From Sesamum alatum (lineage: Eukaryota; Streptophyta; Magnoliopsida; Lamiales; Pedaliaceae), in contig JACGWO010000005.1 of the NCBI GenBank assembly GCA_034509735.1, positions 25,724,383 to 25,788,382 on the forward strand: a DNA stretch of 64,000 nucleotides. Reading direction: 5' to 3'. Each line of letters begins with the position of its first letter. The stretch's first letter is position 1. The position numbers were made by a program, and so were the translations under genes. Positions 1 to 10,897 of this stretch are shown here, piece by piece. A model generated the notes under the pieces. The model was not told where the DNA came from. It made no database searches and saw nothing but the letters and a program-made list of their open reading frames with translations.

Positions 1-2
1 CT

Positions 3-1477
3 TTGTGGGCGGAATTTTTGCATGGCCGGTACTGTAGGAATCTGCACCCTACGTTAGTACCTTATAATCGGAATCATTCTCCCGTTTGGCACCGCTTGTG
101 TCGCATTCGGGATGTCGCGGAGCCGTTCATCTTCTGGACTTTAGGCCATGGGTTAGTGTCTTTTTGGCATGATAATTGGTTCGGTGAGAAGCCCCTAGCT
201 CAGCTCGTTCAGAGGGAAGCCGACACCATGGAGTCGGTACGATACTATTGGCATGAGGGTGAATGGAATGTTCCAAAGATCCTTCGGACAGTTCCGACAC
301 ACATGCTATTTGCCAAATTCCTATTTCAGCAGGTCAGGGGGACAAGATTGTGTGGACGGGCTCCAGTGAGGGGAAGTTCTCGACGAGATCGGCCTGGGAG
401 GCTATCAGGGTTGCATCACCTCGGCGGCAGTTGTTGACAGATATCTGTCATCGTTCCTTGCGGCCGACGATGTCTGTATTCTTGTGGCGGCTTTTCCAGG
501 ATCGGATTCCAGTTGATGCACGGATGAAGCGAAAGGGGTTTAGCTTTCCATCCAAGTGTCAATGTTGTGAAGCAGAGGAGACGATCCCACACCTTTTTGT
601 CGAGGGGCCAGTAGTGCGAGGCGTGTGGCAGCACTTTGCTACCCTCTTTGGGCTTCAGCTTTGTGAAACGAGGGACCTTACTCGTATGGTACACTTTTGG
701 CGTTACTCCACCCCGTTCCACTCGGATTTGCATGTTCGTACACTGGTGCCATTTTTGATCCTATGGTTTACATGGACACAGTGGAATGCTGCGAAGTATC
801 GGGGGGTACATTTCTCAGCCGACGGCGTTATCATTGAGGTTCAACGCCACCTTCGGACACTATATGTGGCACGGGTCATAACGAGCACACAGTGGAAGGG
901 TGATCTGCACCGAGCTTTGGCTATGGGGTTCATATTCATGCTGATAGGACCTCAGGCCCCCAGAGTGGTGCGTTGGCGTACCCCCTCTCCGGCTTGGTTC
1001 AAGCTTAACTCAGACGGGTCCTCCCTTGGGAACCCAGGGTGGGCAGGGGCGGCAGGCATTATTCGGGACGCAACCGGACAAGTGCGCCTCGCATATCAGT
1101 ATGCATTGGGCACTGCGACTAGTGTGATTGCAGAGCTTACTGCAGTCTGACGTGGTTTGGAGCTTGCATTGGCGCATGGCCTGGCCCCCTTAGTGGTTGA
1201 GGTGGATGCAACGACAGTAATCCAGCTTTTACAGTCTCGGGCTTCAGGGAAATGGGAGATACAGCACTTGCTCATGCGTATCATACAGATCCAACAAGTG
1301 CTAGGCTCGGATGTCCGACACATCTTTCGGGAGGCGAATGGGGCGGCTGATCATCTTGCGAAGGAAGCCACCGACCTGCAGGTGACTAGGGTGTTGCATC
1401 AGGGTGATATTACGGGAGTATTACGCGGCATTGTCAGACTTGATAGACTGGGCACCCCCTACCTTCGCAGAGGGTAA
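3..1477 (+). pseudogene. LINE ORF2 C-terminal part: zf-RVT region and RNase H domain (decayed)
   Basis: ORF2 copies element RNA into DNA; only its C-terminal part is present. The first reading frame (3 to about 340) has the region after reverse transcriptase, with motif FWHDNWFG. After a frameshift near 325-345 the next frame (263-1150) carries the zinc-binding zf-RVT region (FLWRLFQDRIP, then CQCCEAEETIPHLF) and the start of a plant RNase H domain (WFKLNSDGSSLGNPGWAGAA). An in-frame TGA at 1148-1150 interrupts the RNase H domain, which resumes in the same frame and ends with FREANGAADHLAKEA before the stop at 1475-1477. RNase H at the end of ORF2 is typical of plant L1 LINEs. One frameshift and one stop make this copy inactive. 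Confidence 0.85.
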
Positions 1478-1590
1478 GAGTTGACTGTATTTGGACAGGG
1501 GTACTGGAGGCACAGAGGAGAGATGGGCACGGCAGGAGTGGAGGTATGGCACGACGACTGGTTGCTAGTTTAGGATCTTTTTTCTTTGCT

Positions 1591-1704
1591 AGGATAGCCT
1601 TTGTATTGTAAAGGGAGTAAGTACTCCTTGTTTACTGCTTTTACAATAGGATAGATTCTGACTTGTAAAGAGAGTAAGTACTCCTCGTTTACTGCTTTCA
1701 ACAT
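1591..1704 (+). repeat. 57-bp tandem duplication in the LINE 3' UTR
   Basis: Two head-to-tail 57-bp units (1591-1647 and 1648-1704) both begin AGGATAG and contain GTAAGTACTCC and GTTTACTGCTTT. They differ at several bases, so the duplication is not recent. It lies between the ORF2 stop and the poly(A) tail. Confidence 0.85.
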
Positions 1705-1784
1705 TGTACAAAAATTGAGTTTTTTTGGTAATAAACAGGTAGGGGTCCGCCAAACCCCCCGCCTAGGCACAGGCGGCTTTTCCC

Positions 1785-1818
<34 letters not shown>

Positions 1819-1921
1819 TTAGTACACTACATCAATTGAACCACAATGTTGGGGATAGGGATTTGTTCTGTCTTACCAGCAAGAGGGCTAATAAATTGGT
1901 AAAAAACAATAAAGCGAGGGG

Positions 1922-2249
1922 GTGCTAGTGTGTCTCCTGCATCCACCCCTGTTGCATCGGATGGTGGTGCTTCCAGAGGAAGAGGTTCAACTATTCCTCA
2001 AGGTTCTACTAGCAGAACCCGTGGTGTTGTTGCTACTATTGTTCAAACGGTTTGATCTCCTAACTTACATGTCGCTTTCCTTATTCCCATTGATGTGGAA
2101 GATTCCGAAGAAGCCCAAGGTCAATCATTACTGTTTGCAGAAAGAGGAAACTGATTGAGGCGATGATGAAGATGAAATTTCAGCTTTGCTAGAAGGGAAT
2201 GTGGCTATTCGTGAACCTCCATCCAAGCCTCCATCTAAAAAGACTGCCA
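1922..2249 (+). pseudogene. decayed coding fragment of unknown origin
   Basis: Directly right of the LINE tail is a stretch with coding-like composition. One frame reads a Ser/Gly/Thr-rich segment with SRGRGSTIPQGSTSRTRG, stops, continues in the same frame with IPIDVEDSEEAQGQS, stops again, then shifts to an acidic and proline/lysine-rich segment (GDDEDEISALLEGNV, PPSKPPSKKT). It is cut off at 2250 by the hAT-type MITE. I do not recognise the protein. Low-complexity tails like this occur in transposase-associated and retroelement gag proteins, but nothing here decides the family. Confidence 0.3.
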
Positions 2250-2455
2250 AGGGGTGGGTGTCGAGTCGGATAGTGTGGGTTCAGGTAGTTCAGGTTGGGT
2301 ACTCAAAATTTCGAGTACTATTTTAGCTACCCAATCCTAACTCAAACTTTTCGGGGTGGTCGTTGGGATTGGGTAGCTAAAAATAGCTACCCGAAATGTT
2401 GGGTACCCGACCTTAACTACTCGAACCCGTTTTACCTAACCTGATACCCATCCCT
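2250..2455. mobile_element. hAT-type non-autonomous MITE (about 206 bp)
   Basis: The ends are imperfect inverted repeats: AGGGGTGGGTGTCGAGTCGG on the left, and the reverse complement of the right end reads AGGGATGGGTATCAGGTTAGG-like. The interior is largely self-complementary (TAGCTACCCAATCCTAAC near 2320 against GTTGGGATTGGGTAGCTA near 2363). A start of (A)GGGGTGGG is common among plant hAT elements. The flanking 8-mers (GACTGCCA left, AATTGCAA right) match at 5 of 8 positions, consistent with an old 8-bp target duplication. There is no coding capacity. Confidence 0.6.
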
Positions 2456-3454
2456 AATTGCAACCACAGAATGGAGTGGAAGAAAACCTCAGATCTAATG
2501 CTTGCTTCATCTTTCTCACGCGAGGGGATGACAAATTAATTAGACAACACTAATGAGAGAAAAGTGAGAGAAACAACAAACCTCAAGCCATCTTAATTGA
2601 GAGAAATATTTGCGGAGCTATAAGAGGGTTAAATGCTAATTTAGGTTAACACAGGAGACTAAATTGCTATGAACCGTTGTAAATGATAGTGTAAGCGAAA
2701 AATTATCTTAAACAACCCAAAATCAAACAACCAGATGCATAACACAGGCGTGAACTTTACCACTATGTGCATTTTTTTTTATTTTTTTTTTTGCAAAAAC
2801 GATTGGGGGGTTAGTTGCTTATTTATTTTTTTCTAAATAGGTTGTGTGTGACCTTTGTGGTGATTTTGAATTTTCGTTCTTGCACTTACTATACGGGCAT
2901 CTACTTTTTCCGTGGTCTAGATATGCATGCTAAGTTTTAACCAGTTTATAAAAACTATGAACACTCGCTACAAACTTAGATATAATTCCTACATTTTGAG
3001 CTAAATTCTTCTCATACATCCACCTTCTAAATTGTCTTAAGATTATTATTGTTATCCATATGAAGAGCATAATTGAAATAAAGTACACATATTTACGGTA
3101 CAACATAATTGCACATTTCATTAATGTCGATACGAACATATATTTAAATTAACAACACTTCAATTCAAAATAACATAAAATTTCAAAGTAAGATACTAAT
3201 TACTTATGCTAAAAATAAAGTATATAAATTTATGTTACAATATTATAAAAATATAAAATACAATTGAATTCTTACCTGATCAAAGATGCACTGTCCAATT
3301 CACTCTACACATGATGTTGATTAAAAAATCTAGCGTTAGTACATGATGTCATATATAAAAACTAATAATAAATTATGCTTAATTAATAAGGAGAGTTTAT
3401 AGTGTTGAAAACTTAATGTAAAAGTGTAGAATACAAAAGAAAAGATATTACTTA
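2456..3454. other. AT-rich spacer, no feature seen
   Basis: No ORF, repeat or recognisable element was found here. It contains a T-rich run near 2770-2795 and short AT-rich tracts. Confidence 0.5.
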
Positions 3455-3900
3455 TATACATGAAAATTTCGGACGTACTTGAGGCAAACAAAATGTTACG
3501 GTTGCAATATAACTATTACGTTTGAAACAAAAATTGTGATGGCATAAAAAATAACTATTGAAATTGCAACAGACTGTCATTTTTGTCGCAAAGTTTGACG
3601 TAAAAGGTACAAAGTTTGCAACATAAACTCTTTCTTCCGCAAGTTTGTCGCATTTACCATCTACAAGTGCCACCAATATGCAACGCAAATTTGCCATAGA
3701 CATTTGGATGAGTTTTCAATGTCATTTGCCATTCAATTGTGTCGTAGTGATTTTCTCTCAGTATTGTCACAAGTTTGCATCGGAACAGATGTGTCGCAAA
3801 TTTTGTGGCAAATTATGTATGATATGGAATTTTATCATTAAGTTTGCGATAGCTTGTGACGACATACACAAATGCGACATCACAAAATAAAAGTTCACAG
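3455..3900. mobile_element. CACTA-like subterminal repeat remnant
   Basis: About 450 bp carry short motifs on both strands built on TTTGTCGCAA, TTTGCGAC and TTTGCCA (for example near 3582, 3637, 3676, 3786 and 3841). One CACTACGACAC is readable on the minus strand near 3740-3750. Dense GTCGCAAA/TTTGCGAC repeats next to CACTAC tips are typical of the ends of several plant CACTA families. No transposase remains and no paired terminus was found, so this is a fragment, probably cut by the neighbouring copia insertion. Confidence 0.35.
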
Positions 3901-3947
3901 CAGTAGCTTTGCAGCAATTTCAGCAATGTCACAGCACAATATTCTTC

Positions 3948-6115
3948 AACCCCCCCCCCACCCCCAAGTTGAAGGCGCAATAGCATCAAGAAGCCCCAAC
4001 TTGACAAGTAAAGAAGCAAAACGTGCACCGACAAGGTTCTTCGTAAATAAATCAGCCAGCTGCATTGTGCTTGCAATATGAGAAGGTAGAGTATAACCAA
4101 GTTTATATTGATCCCAGAACCACATGACAATCAATGTCCGAGTCCTTAGTGAGTTCATGAAAGACGGGATTTTTAGTGATGTGGATAGCAGCCTGATTGT
4201 CCACGAAGAAAGGGATTAGTTTAGGGATAACCTCACTAAAATCCTGCAAAAGATAGGACAACCACATTAGTTCACAAACGGTAGACGTCATGGCACGATA
4301 CTCGGCCTCCGCCGAGGATCGGGACATGGTCGTTTGCTTCTTAGTTTTTCAAGAAATTAAAGAGGAACCAAGAAAAACACAATATCCCGTTAAGGAGGCG
4401 ATAATCGAGCCACAAAGCCCAACCATCATCGGAGTAGGCTGTGATTTTGAAGTCACAGTTGGCCGCAAACAAAAGGCCCTTTGTAAGAGTGCCCTGATGT
4501 AACAGAGGACATGAAGTGCAACATCCCAATGTTGTTGAGTGGGACGTTGAACAAACTGGCTGAGTTGTTGAACGACGTGTGAGATATTTGGGCGTGTGAA
4601 CCCCAAGTAAAGGAGACGCCCAACCAAGCGATGATAAGGCTTCGGATCAGCCAACGGCCTCTGCACATCCTGAGTTAGTTTCAGCCTTAGCGGAAGTGGG
4701 GTAGGAGTCGATTTCGCTTGAGATAGCACTTCAAGAAGCACAATATTAGTAGCATACTTGCACTGAGAAACAAAAAGTCCAGAACTGGATCTGGCATTCT
4801 CCAGCCCTAGGAATAACTTAGCATGACCGAGATCTTTGATCGTAAAAAGAGAGTCCATATATTTCTTCACCTCCTAAATGAGTTATTCACATGTTCATGT
4901 AAGTAAAATGTCGTCGACATAGATAATGAGAGCCAGAAATTGCGAATTACTGTTTTTAAGGAAGAGACATGGATCATTGGGAGATTGGTGGAAGCGGAAT
5001 TCAAGTAGTTCTGTGGTAAACCCAGTGTTCCACTGTCAGGAAGCCTGCTTCAAACCATACAAAGATCGTTTCAAGTGACACACCAAGCCCAGTTTTGTGG
5101 GATATCCATCCGGGGGTTGCATGTAAACCTCTTCATCGAGGTACTCATGTAAAAAAGTGTTATTCACGTCAAGTTGATGTATGGCCCAACCCTTAGCTGC
5201 AACCATTGCAAAGAAAACTCTCATCGTAACAACATTTGCTACAGGCCAAAAACATTCAGTTTAGTCGATACATGTGACTTGGTTGAAGCCTTTGGCAATC
5301 AATCTCGCCTTACACCGTTCCAAGGACCCATCAGCCCTCAACGTGATCTTATATACCCATTTCAAACTGATGGCTCGTTTCCCATGTGGAAGTATTTGAG
5401 TTCCCACATTTTTTTCTTGTCCAACGCATCCAGCTCCTGACGCATGGCCTCTATCCATTTTGGTTTCTGGCTTGCCTCAACATACGTACGTGGCTCCTGC
5501 AAATCAACAATTCAAGTTAAACAAGAGACATAATTAGAAGACAATACATTGGCGAAATCGTGGCATTATTGCAAACAATATCTTGCATCCACACAGGTTT
5601 AGTGTGTGCCCTGGTGGACCTCCTAGCAACTCCCGAAGCCTCAGCCTATATGGATTCGTTTTGTTCCAAAACGGGAACTGTTGCATGTGACATGTTCTCT
5701 GCATGTGGAGTCACTGGCCTATGATCAAGAAATGGGGCAAAATCATGTACCTGCACAGGATCATAATTGGAATGTAAGTCATCTCCTACATTATTGGACA
5801 AAGGCATCACCGAACAAGGAACACTATCTAATTGTTGTGTTTGAGAAGCAAAAGGAAAAACAGGCTCATAAAAGACAACATCCCTTGACAGAAATGCCTG
5901 ATGAGTTTGTAGATCATAAACTTTAAACCCATTTTGGCCATGACTATACCTAATGAAAATACATTTAGTGGCTTGGCTGTCAAACTTGTCCTTAGCAGGG
6001 GAGTGTTAGTAGCAAAAATCAAACAATCGAACACTTTTAAGTGATCATAAAAGGGAGTTTGTGTATACAGCAGTTCATATAGAGTCTTCCACTTCAACAA
6101 AGGTGAAGGGAGCCT
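3948..6115 (-). pseudogene. Ty1/copia retrotransposon pol fragment with 3' terminus
   Basis: Read on the minus strand, this is the 3' half of a copia element. Pieces in order are: integrase C-terminal region (about 6100-5828, DHLKVFDCLIFATN); reverse transcriptase (about 5458-4349, with MKWVYK-like KWVYKITLRADGS, RSLYGLKQAS and SLFTIKDLGHAKLFLGLENA); and RNase H (4327-3980, SRSSAEAEYRAMTSTVCELMW, trimmed here, and TMQLADLFTKNLVGARF). Frames change several times between pieces, so it is inactive. A purine run on the minus strand (the C-run 3949-3966) followed by TGAAGAAT at 3948 marks the polypurine tract and the start of the 3' LTR. The right side ends abruptly at about 6115 against Ty3/gypsy sequence of opposite orientation, so gag, protease and the 5' LTR are missing. 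Confidence 0.85.
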
Positions 6116-6121
6116 ATTTAT

Positions 6122-6452
6122 AATGTGTTATACTGAAGACAACAATAATAGTTTGCTCAAAGAGAACCTCAATTTCATTGAGGAACTTCGAGAAAAAGCC
6201 TTCATTCGCATGCAACGATACAAAAGCATAATGATCAATGCGTATAACAGGCCTCGATACTACCAAGTAGGAGACTTGGTACTCTGAAAGGTAGAGGCCT
6301 CAAAAACCAGTGGGCACATAGGCCCTACTTGGAAAGGACAATATAAAATTACGGGAATACTCGAAAATGGAGCCTACGAATTAGAAGATGGCAAAAGGCA
6401 TCACTTGTCTCGACCATGGAACATGCACAACCTCAAAAGGGTTTTTGCTTAA
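6122..6452 (+). pseudogene. Ty3/gypsy integrase C-terminal region
   Basis: Integrase inserts the cDNA into the host genome; this is its C-terminal tail. The readable frame has NLNFIEELREKAFIRMQRY-type sequence, then YNRPRYYQVGDLVL, a stop (TGA, in place of an expected basic residue before KVEASKTSG), then GPTWKGQYKITGILENGAY and HHLSRPWNMHNLKRVF ending in TAA. The VGDLVL / GPTW.GPY / GAYxLE / WN..HL.R. order is the classic Ty3/gypsy integrase end without a chromodomain. Everything upstream is missing, because the left side abuts the copia fragment of opposite strand at about 6115. Confidence 0.8.
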
Positions 6453-6453
6453 G

Positions 6454-6725
6454 TCCAGCCCCCAGGCAGGACCCCTCGCAAAGGCATATTCCTATTCCCC
6501 AGGCAGGATCCCTTTCAAGGAATAAGTCCTGCCCCCGGGCAGAACCCCTCGCAAAGGCATTTTCCTACCCCAAGCAGGAACCCCTTCAAGGAATAAGTCC
6601 TGCCCCAAGGTAAGACCCTTCGCAAAGCCATTTTTCTGCCCCCCAAGCAGGAACCCCTTCAAGGAATAAAACCTCCCCCAGGCAGGAGCCCTCGCAAAGA
6701 CATTTTCCTACCCCAGATAGGTTCC
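6454..6725 (+). repeat. four tandem 72-73 bp units 3' of the gypsy integrase
   Basis: Four imperfect head-to-tail units share CTCGCAAAG (at 6475, 6548, 6619 and 6691, spaced 73, 71 and 72 bp), GGCAGGA and TTCAAGGAATAA. Each unit itself contains two related CC-AGGCAGGA half-units. Reading frames through the array are a by-product of repetition and not a gene. Tandem repeats in this 3' position are a known trait of Tat-lineage elements. Confidence 0.85.
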
Positions 6726-6984
6726 TCTTCAAATACTAAGTCTTGTCTTCAAGCAGGATCCACCTCAAGACAAAATATTGTCAAAAAGATAAAATCATTC
6801 CTTTTGCAAAGCATTACTTTCACAAGCAATTGAACTTAAAAAAAAACTCTCAAATGCATATTTCTACACTTACTTATACTTCTTGCTCTTAGCAAGAGGA
6901 CATGCCTAAAGCTCTGCTCCACCACAGACATTCTCTAAAAACGAGCCCTGCTTTAGGCGGGCCCTGTGCTAAATAAGCCCTATT

Positions 6985-7323
6985 TTAAACAGGCATTGCC
7001 TTCTTGCAAAAAGAGCAAAAGCCCTGCTCAACAGGGGCTTGGACCTCCGCAATCACTGTTCCCACCAGATGATCCAGGTCCTCATCTGAAAAATATTTAC
7101 CAACTATGTAATTTAATAGCTTGAGAATTCCAGACATAAGAGATAAAGGATGGATAACCTTATTACCTGAATCAACTGGAGGGGTCTCTACCCTCAGGGG
7201 GAGGTCACAAAAAGGATTGGGGGCGTTCTTCAAGGCCACCTCAAAGTCCAGGAAGTAGCCCTTTGCCCCCTCTGGGGATACCCCTCACCAAACTACTTTT
7301 GGCAAGCCTTGAAGCCATAACTC
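6985..7323 (-). pseudogene. antisense Transposase_28-like gene, C-terminal part (copy 1)
   Basis: On the minus strand a frame closing at 6985 reads EVALKNAPNPFCDLPLRV, SLMSGILKLLNYIVGKYFSD and EVQAPVEQGFCSFCKKAMPV. It lies antisense to the host gypsy element and in line with the coiled-coil segment at 9404-9709, from which it is separated by the inserted LTR at 7324. I take it as the last part of the same antisense gene. No catalytic motif is visible. Assignment rests on position and strand. Confidence 0.45.
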
Positions 7324-8804
7324 TGTTAGAATAGGTGACCGTGAAGCCAATGTGATTGGGCCTGTGTAACCTATATCTGAATAGTTTCGGTGTTTTAATA
7401 ATTATCATGAATAAGAAAGTGATATCATATGGCTTAATATTTTGTTTGTGTTCACTTACTATTTTATATTAACTGTTCAATGCACAAGCAAAGCCCACAG
7501 ACCGAAACGTCAATCCAAGAAACTGGAACTGCACATAGGATGGCAGTTCATGAAATCAGTTTATGTGGATCGATCTGAAACACTCCAAGTCAAGGGATCT
7601 CGAGATAGGGTATCGAGAGTTCGTTTGAGACTTGCACTAAGAAATTGCAGTCGCGTTTCATCGACAAGTGACGAGGGTCGTCCATGCAATGTTTGTGGGT
7701 CAGCCAGCTAGGTGCCAGGTGAATGAGGTGACTCGTGGGAATCATCATATGAAAGACCTTGAGTAAGGTCGATCAGTATGACTTGTATTCCAGGTTCCAA
7801 CAGTACGGATTTGATCCTCAGACTTGAGGGACTACTGATATCACATACACACCATGCTTGTATCTTAGATTTGAAAAAAGGCTACCAAGTCAAATGACTC
7901 GATTGTCATAACCCCTATCTAGTGCAGTCAAGGTGTGTAGCGTGGACAGTAGGTCCTAAGAGAGGATCCATCTCTTGTCCAAAGGGTTGACAGTAATGTC
8001 TCACTTTACTCTAAGACTCGTCCTCCATAAATCTGTGGCCACAATGACTAAACAATGGGATGGGATCCCTGTGACGTTTGGTGTGGACGAGCCAAGGCTT
8101 AAGTCAAGAATGGGTACCAACATCCTAAAGGTCCATAACCTGGACTATAGTTGTGAGATAGTAGATGGAAGAATAAACGTATTGGAGAGCCTAAATATTC
8201 ACGCCATAATATTCACCTAGTCTCTAGTGTCATGGACCCTTGCTATATGGTCACCCATGGTGATGGACGAATTCTCTTCATGAGATGATTGGAGATTCGG
8301 CCAAGTATAACTGAGGGTGAACCTAAAGAGTCACACACAATCTGCTGGTAACAAAGGAATTAATTTAGAATTAATCCTAGGAGGTTGAACAATTTAATTA
8401 GATTAAATTGGTTCCCCTTTTCTTGGATTGTTGATTCCTTTAATTAGATTAAATGGAATTAACTAATAGATGAGATTTATTGGAAATGAGGAAATGGGCT
8501 TTAAATAAATAAATAAATATTAATTATTTAAAGCCCTATGGATTATTTAAATAAGATTTAAATATTCCATAAAATAATCCATCAAGGTGATGGACGGACG
8601 ATATTGAAGTAGAGAGATCAAGGGCAAAGATTAGTTTGACATCTTAAGTCTAATTTGACTAGAATTTGACTAGGTCAAAATCCTAGACAAAGTGTGCTTC
8701 TTAATCAGAGTTGGAAGAGGAATAGGATTGTTCTACTTCACTCATAGAAGCACACACATACATGATTGATCAACTTGTGAGCACACACACACACACCACC
8801 GGCC

Positions 8805-8861
<57 letters not shown>

Positions 8862-9324
8862 CCCTCTCCCCTTTTCCTCCAAGAAAAGCGTAGTGTTCCT
8901 TGTTCAATACAAGTGGACTCTAGACGGATTGATCACGTTAATTAATAACACTTGGTCGATTCATCCTCCATATATATGCACTCTTGATTTCTTGCTAGCA
9001 CGGGGATCAAGAACCGGTAGGATTGCATGAACGATTTAGAGGGTTCCTATCATTGGGATCTTGGTGGCAAAACATGGAACAACGCGTGTAGCAATACGAA
9101 GATAAAACTACAACTGGGTAGGTCTTAATTTCGATTTTCTCGTTTTCACCCTATGGCCACCATGATAATTGCATGTTTATTTTGATCATGAGATACACTG
9201 AACACCCGGGAGGTTCAAGGGAACACCCCTTGAACGTGTATTTACGTTTCCGTACAAGCATATTTTATTTCATGTTTTTATTTATATCGCACTTCTCCCA
9301 GGTTGACCCACACGTTGTCGTTCA
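7324..9324 (+). mobile_element. lone LTR of copia family A (about 2.0 kb)
   Basis: The sequence starts TGTTAGAATAGGTGACC, exactly like the LTR starts at 10898 and 17768, and stays alignable through landmarks such as CAAACAAAGCCCAC-like text, CCTAAAGAGTCACACACAATC and GAACACCCGGGA. It ends near 9324 with ...GTTCA. The five bases before it (AACTC) and after it (ACCTC) match at 4 of 5, a plausible old target duplication. No gag or pol lies inside, so it is a solo LTR. It interrupts the antisense gene of the Tat-like element. Identity to the other copies is clearly well below that of fresh LTRs. Confidence 0.75.
8809..8858 (+). repeat. (TC)n microsatellite in the lone LTR
   Basis: About 25 TC units in a row, preceded by a short (CA)n tract near 8782-8796. 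The related 3' LTR has shorter CTCTCT runs at the matching place (about 19210-19260), so the tract expanded within the LTR. Confidence 0.9.
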
Positions 9325-10897
9325 ACCTCAAGAAAAGTCCTGCCACCTTAGCCATCTCCCTCTGAAAATCTTCAAAAGACTTGTACTCAGATAGGCGGCT
9401 CTGTCAATACTGCTGCAGGCACTCCTTCTCCTCCTCGGAGCCAGGGAAATCTAGGCGGGCCTTTTCAGCCACCCTCATCAGAGCCTCCAACTGAGTCTTG
9501 GTCAGCACCAAGAACTCCTGTTGAGCCTTCTTCCGCTCCTTCTCCGCATATTGGTACTTCCCTACAGCCTCTTTCTTGGCCTCCTTCATCTTGGCCAGGT
9601 CAGCAGACATCCACTCCAAGCATTCCTCCATCTGCTTCATGCCCTTGATCGGGAGAGGAGGAGGCATCTCCATTGGGTGGCTCAAAAGCTTCCCCATCAC
9701 CATTGCCACCTATCAAGGCACAAACAAAGCCCAAATCAAGAAGAAGGTAAGACTCCAAAAGTGAATGACGGATGCAGAATAAACATTACCTTGGAGACAT
9801 AGCATGAGAGGGTGCTAACCAAGCCCTCCTTGGAGGCAGAGGCCAAAGAGCGCCTGTCAATAAGGAGTACCATCCCCCTCAACAGCTCCGAGAAGAGCCC
9901 CAACTCTCCCTCATGACAGATTGGTGAGATACACCCCCTAATCTAGAACAAAGCGCTGAGACGTGGAGAATATCCCCCAGAGGGCGGAGGTGGAGGTGGA
10001 GGGGGAGGGGGAAGAGGGGGCGTTGCCACTGGATGAGTGGTCACCTTAAGGGAGCTCCCCGAAGGAGGCTGGGAGGCTAGTTGGAGGAGCTCCCTTTAGC
10101 CCTCTTAGAAGACCCCCTTGAGTGGTGGGGGAGGGCAGATCGCTTTCCTCTCGAGTCGCTGAGGGCAGAGGTTCCTTCGAAAGTTCGTGAAGGGGGAGTT
10201 GCGGCTACCCCCCTCCCCCCCCCCCCCCCCTCTCCCCGCGAGACTATCCCTAGCACCTCCCTCATAAGCTTGTTAAACATGATTCTCTTTACCAGGAAGG
10301 CACCACCACAGTCAGATATGGAGAAATATGAATAGAAACCAAACAAATATAGAAGAAGCAATAGAAGTACCCAGGGGCCCTCTTTGTGACTCAACCCAAA
10401 GTACGAGAGAAGCCTCTCGTTTACAAGATCCCTGTTGTCATAGGGCTAAGATTTAACTCCTCCAGCAGGGGCGAAAGACCATTAGGTCTATCCTTTATGG
10501 AGAAAGAAACAACAGGGGGTAGGTTAGAAATGTACTCATGGGGGAAAACCCCCATGGCTTGGGGGACGAACAAAGAAGAATTACTCCTCCAATTCTTGGG
10601 TGTATTTGGAGTAGGCAGGAAGTGGATCCCTCAATGGGGGGAAAAATGAAAGACTCCAGTTTCAGACCTTTTTAATTGATAGCAGAGGAAAAAAAACTCT
10701 ATCCAGTGATGGGCACACTATTATACATAAAAAACTAGGGCGAACCAGCAAGAAGGCAGAAAGAGTTGGGGGATAACTAGTTCAAAGGAACCCTAAACAA
10801 CCTCCAATTCCTCATAAAAAGGGGGAAGGGGAAAACGAAGACCAACCTTCAACTGGGCTGGGAAAAAGCATAGACAATCAGGAGGGGGAGCCTCCTG
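9325..10897 (-). pseudogene. antisense Transposase_28-like gene, middle part with a coiled coil (copy 1)
   Basis: Read on the minus strand. About 10660-10380 encodes a segment with RPNGLSPLLEELNLSPYD, RDLVNERLLSYFGLSHKEG, homologous to the gene copy near 30620-30740. A probable intron follows, then an exon with MFNKLMREVLG near 10290-10255, matched by MFNKLLRES at 30840. Further on, 9709-9404 encodes a lysine/glutamate-rich coiled coil (MKQMEECLEWMSADLAKMKE, KERKKAQQEFLVL). Frameshifts and stops separate the pieces. The family is annotated in many plants as a 'putative gypsy type transposon' protein of unknown biochemical function. It is bounded by copia insertions at both sides. Confidence 0.6.

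Larger units (their letters stand above)
1..1817 (+). mobile_element. 3' part of an L1-type LINE, ending in poly(A)
   Basis: A non-LTR retrotransposon enters from the left edge. It shows the end of ORF2 (to about 1477), a 3' UTR with a 57-bp tandem duplication, and an A-run of about 32 bases at 1786-1817. The A-run directly after the 3' UTR marks insertion by target-primed reverse transcription. The 5' end and the matching target duplication lie outside the window, so its full length is unknown. Confidence 0.85.

Noticed and set aside
3739..3751. CACTACGACAC on the minus strand as a CACTA terminus
   Set aside because: The surrounding motif cluster continues on both sides of it, so it does not behave as an element end.
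6416..6725. Regular repeats considered as a CRISPR array or as a repeat protein
   Set aside because: Units are contiguous with no unique spacers, the organism is a plant, and the frame (PAPRQ-type repeats) exists only because the DNA repeats. The array belongs to the gypsy element.
7975..8220. 81-codon ORF in the lone LTR
   Set aside because: It lies in LTR sequence whose relatives at 11500 and 18400 do not keep the frame.
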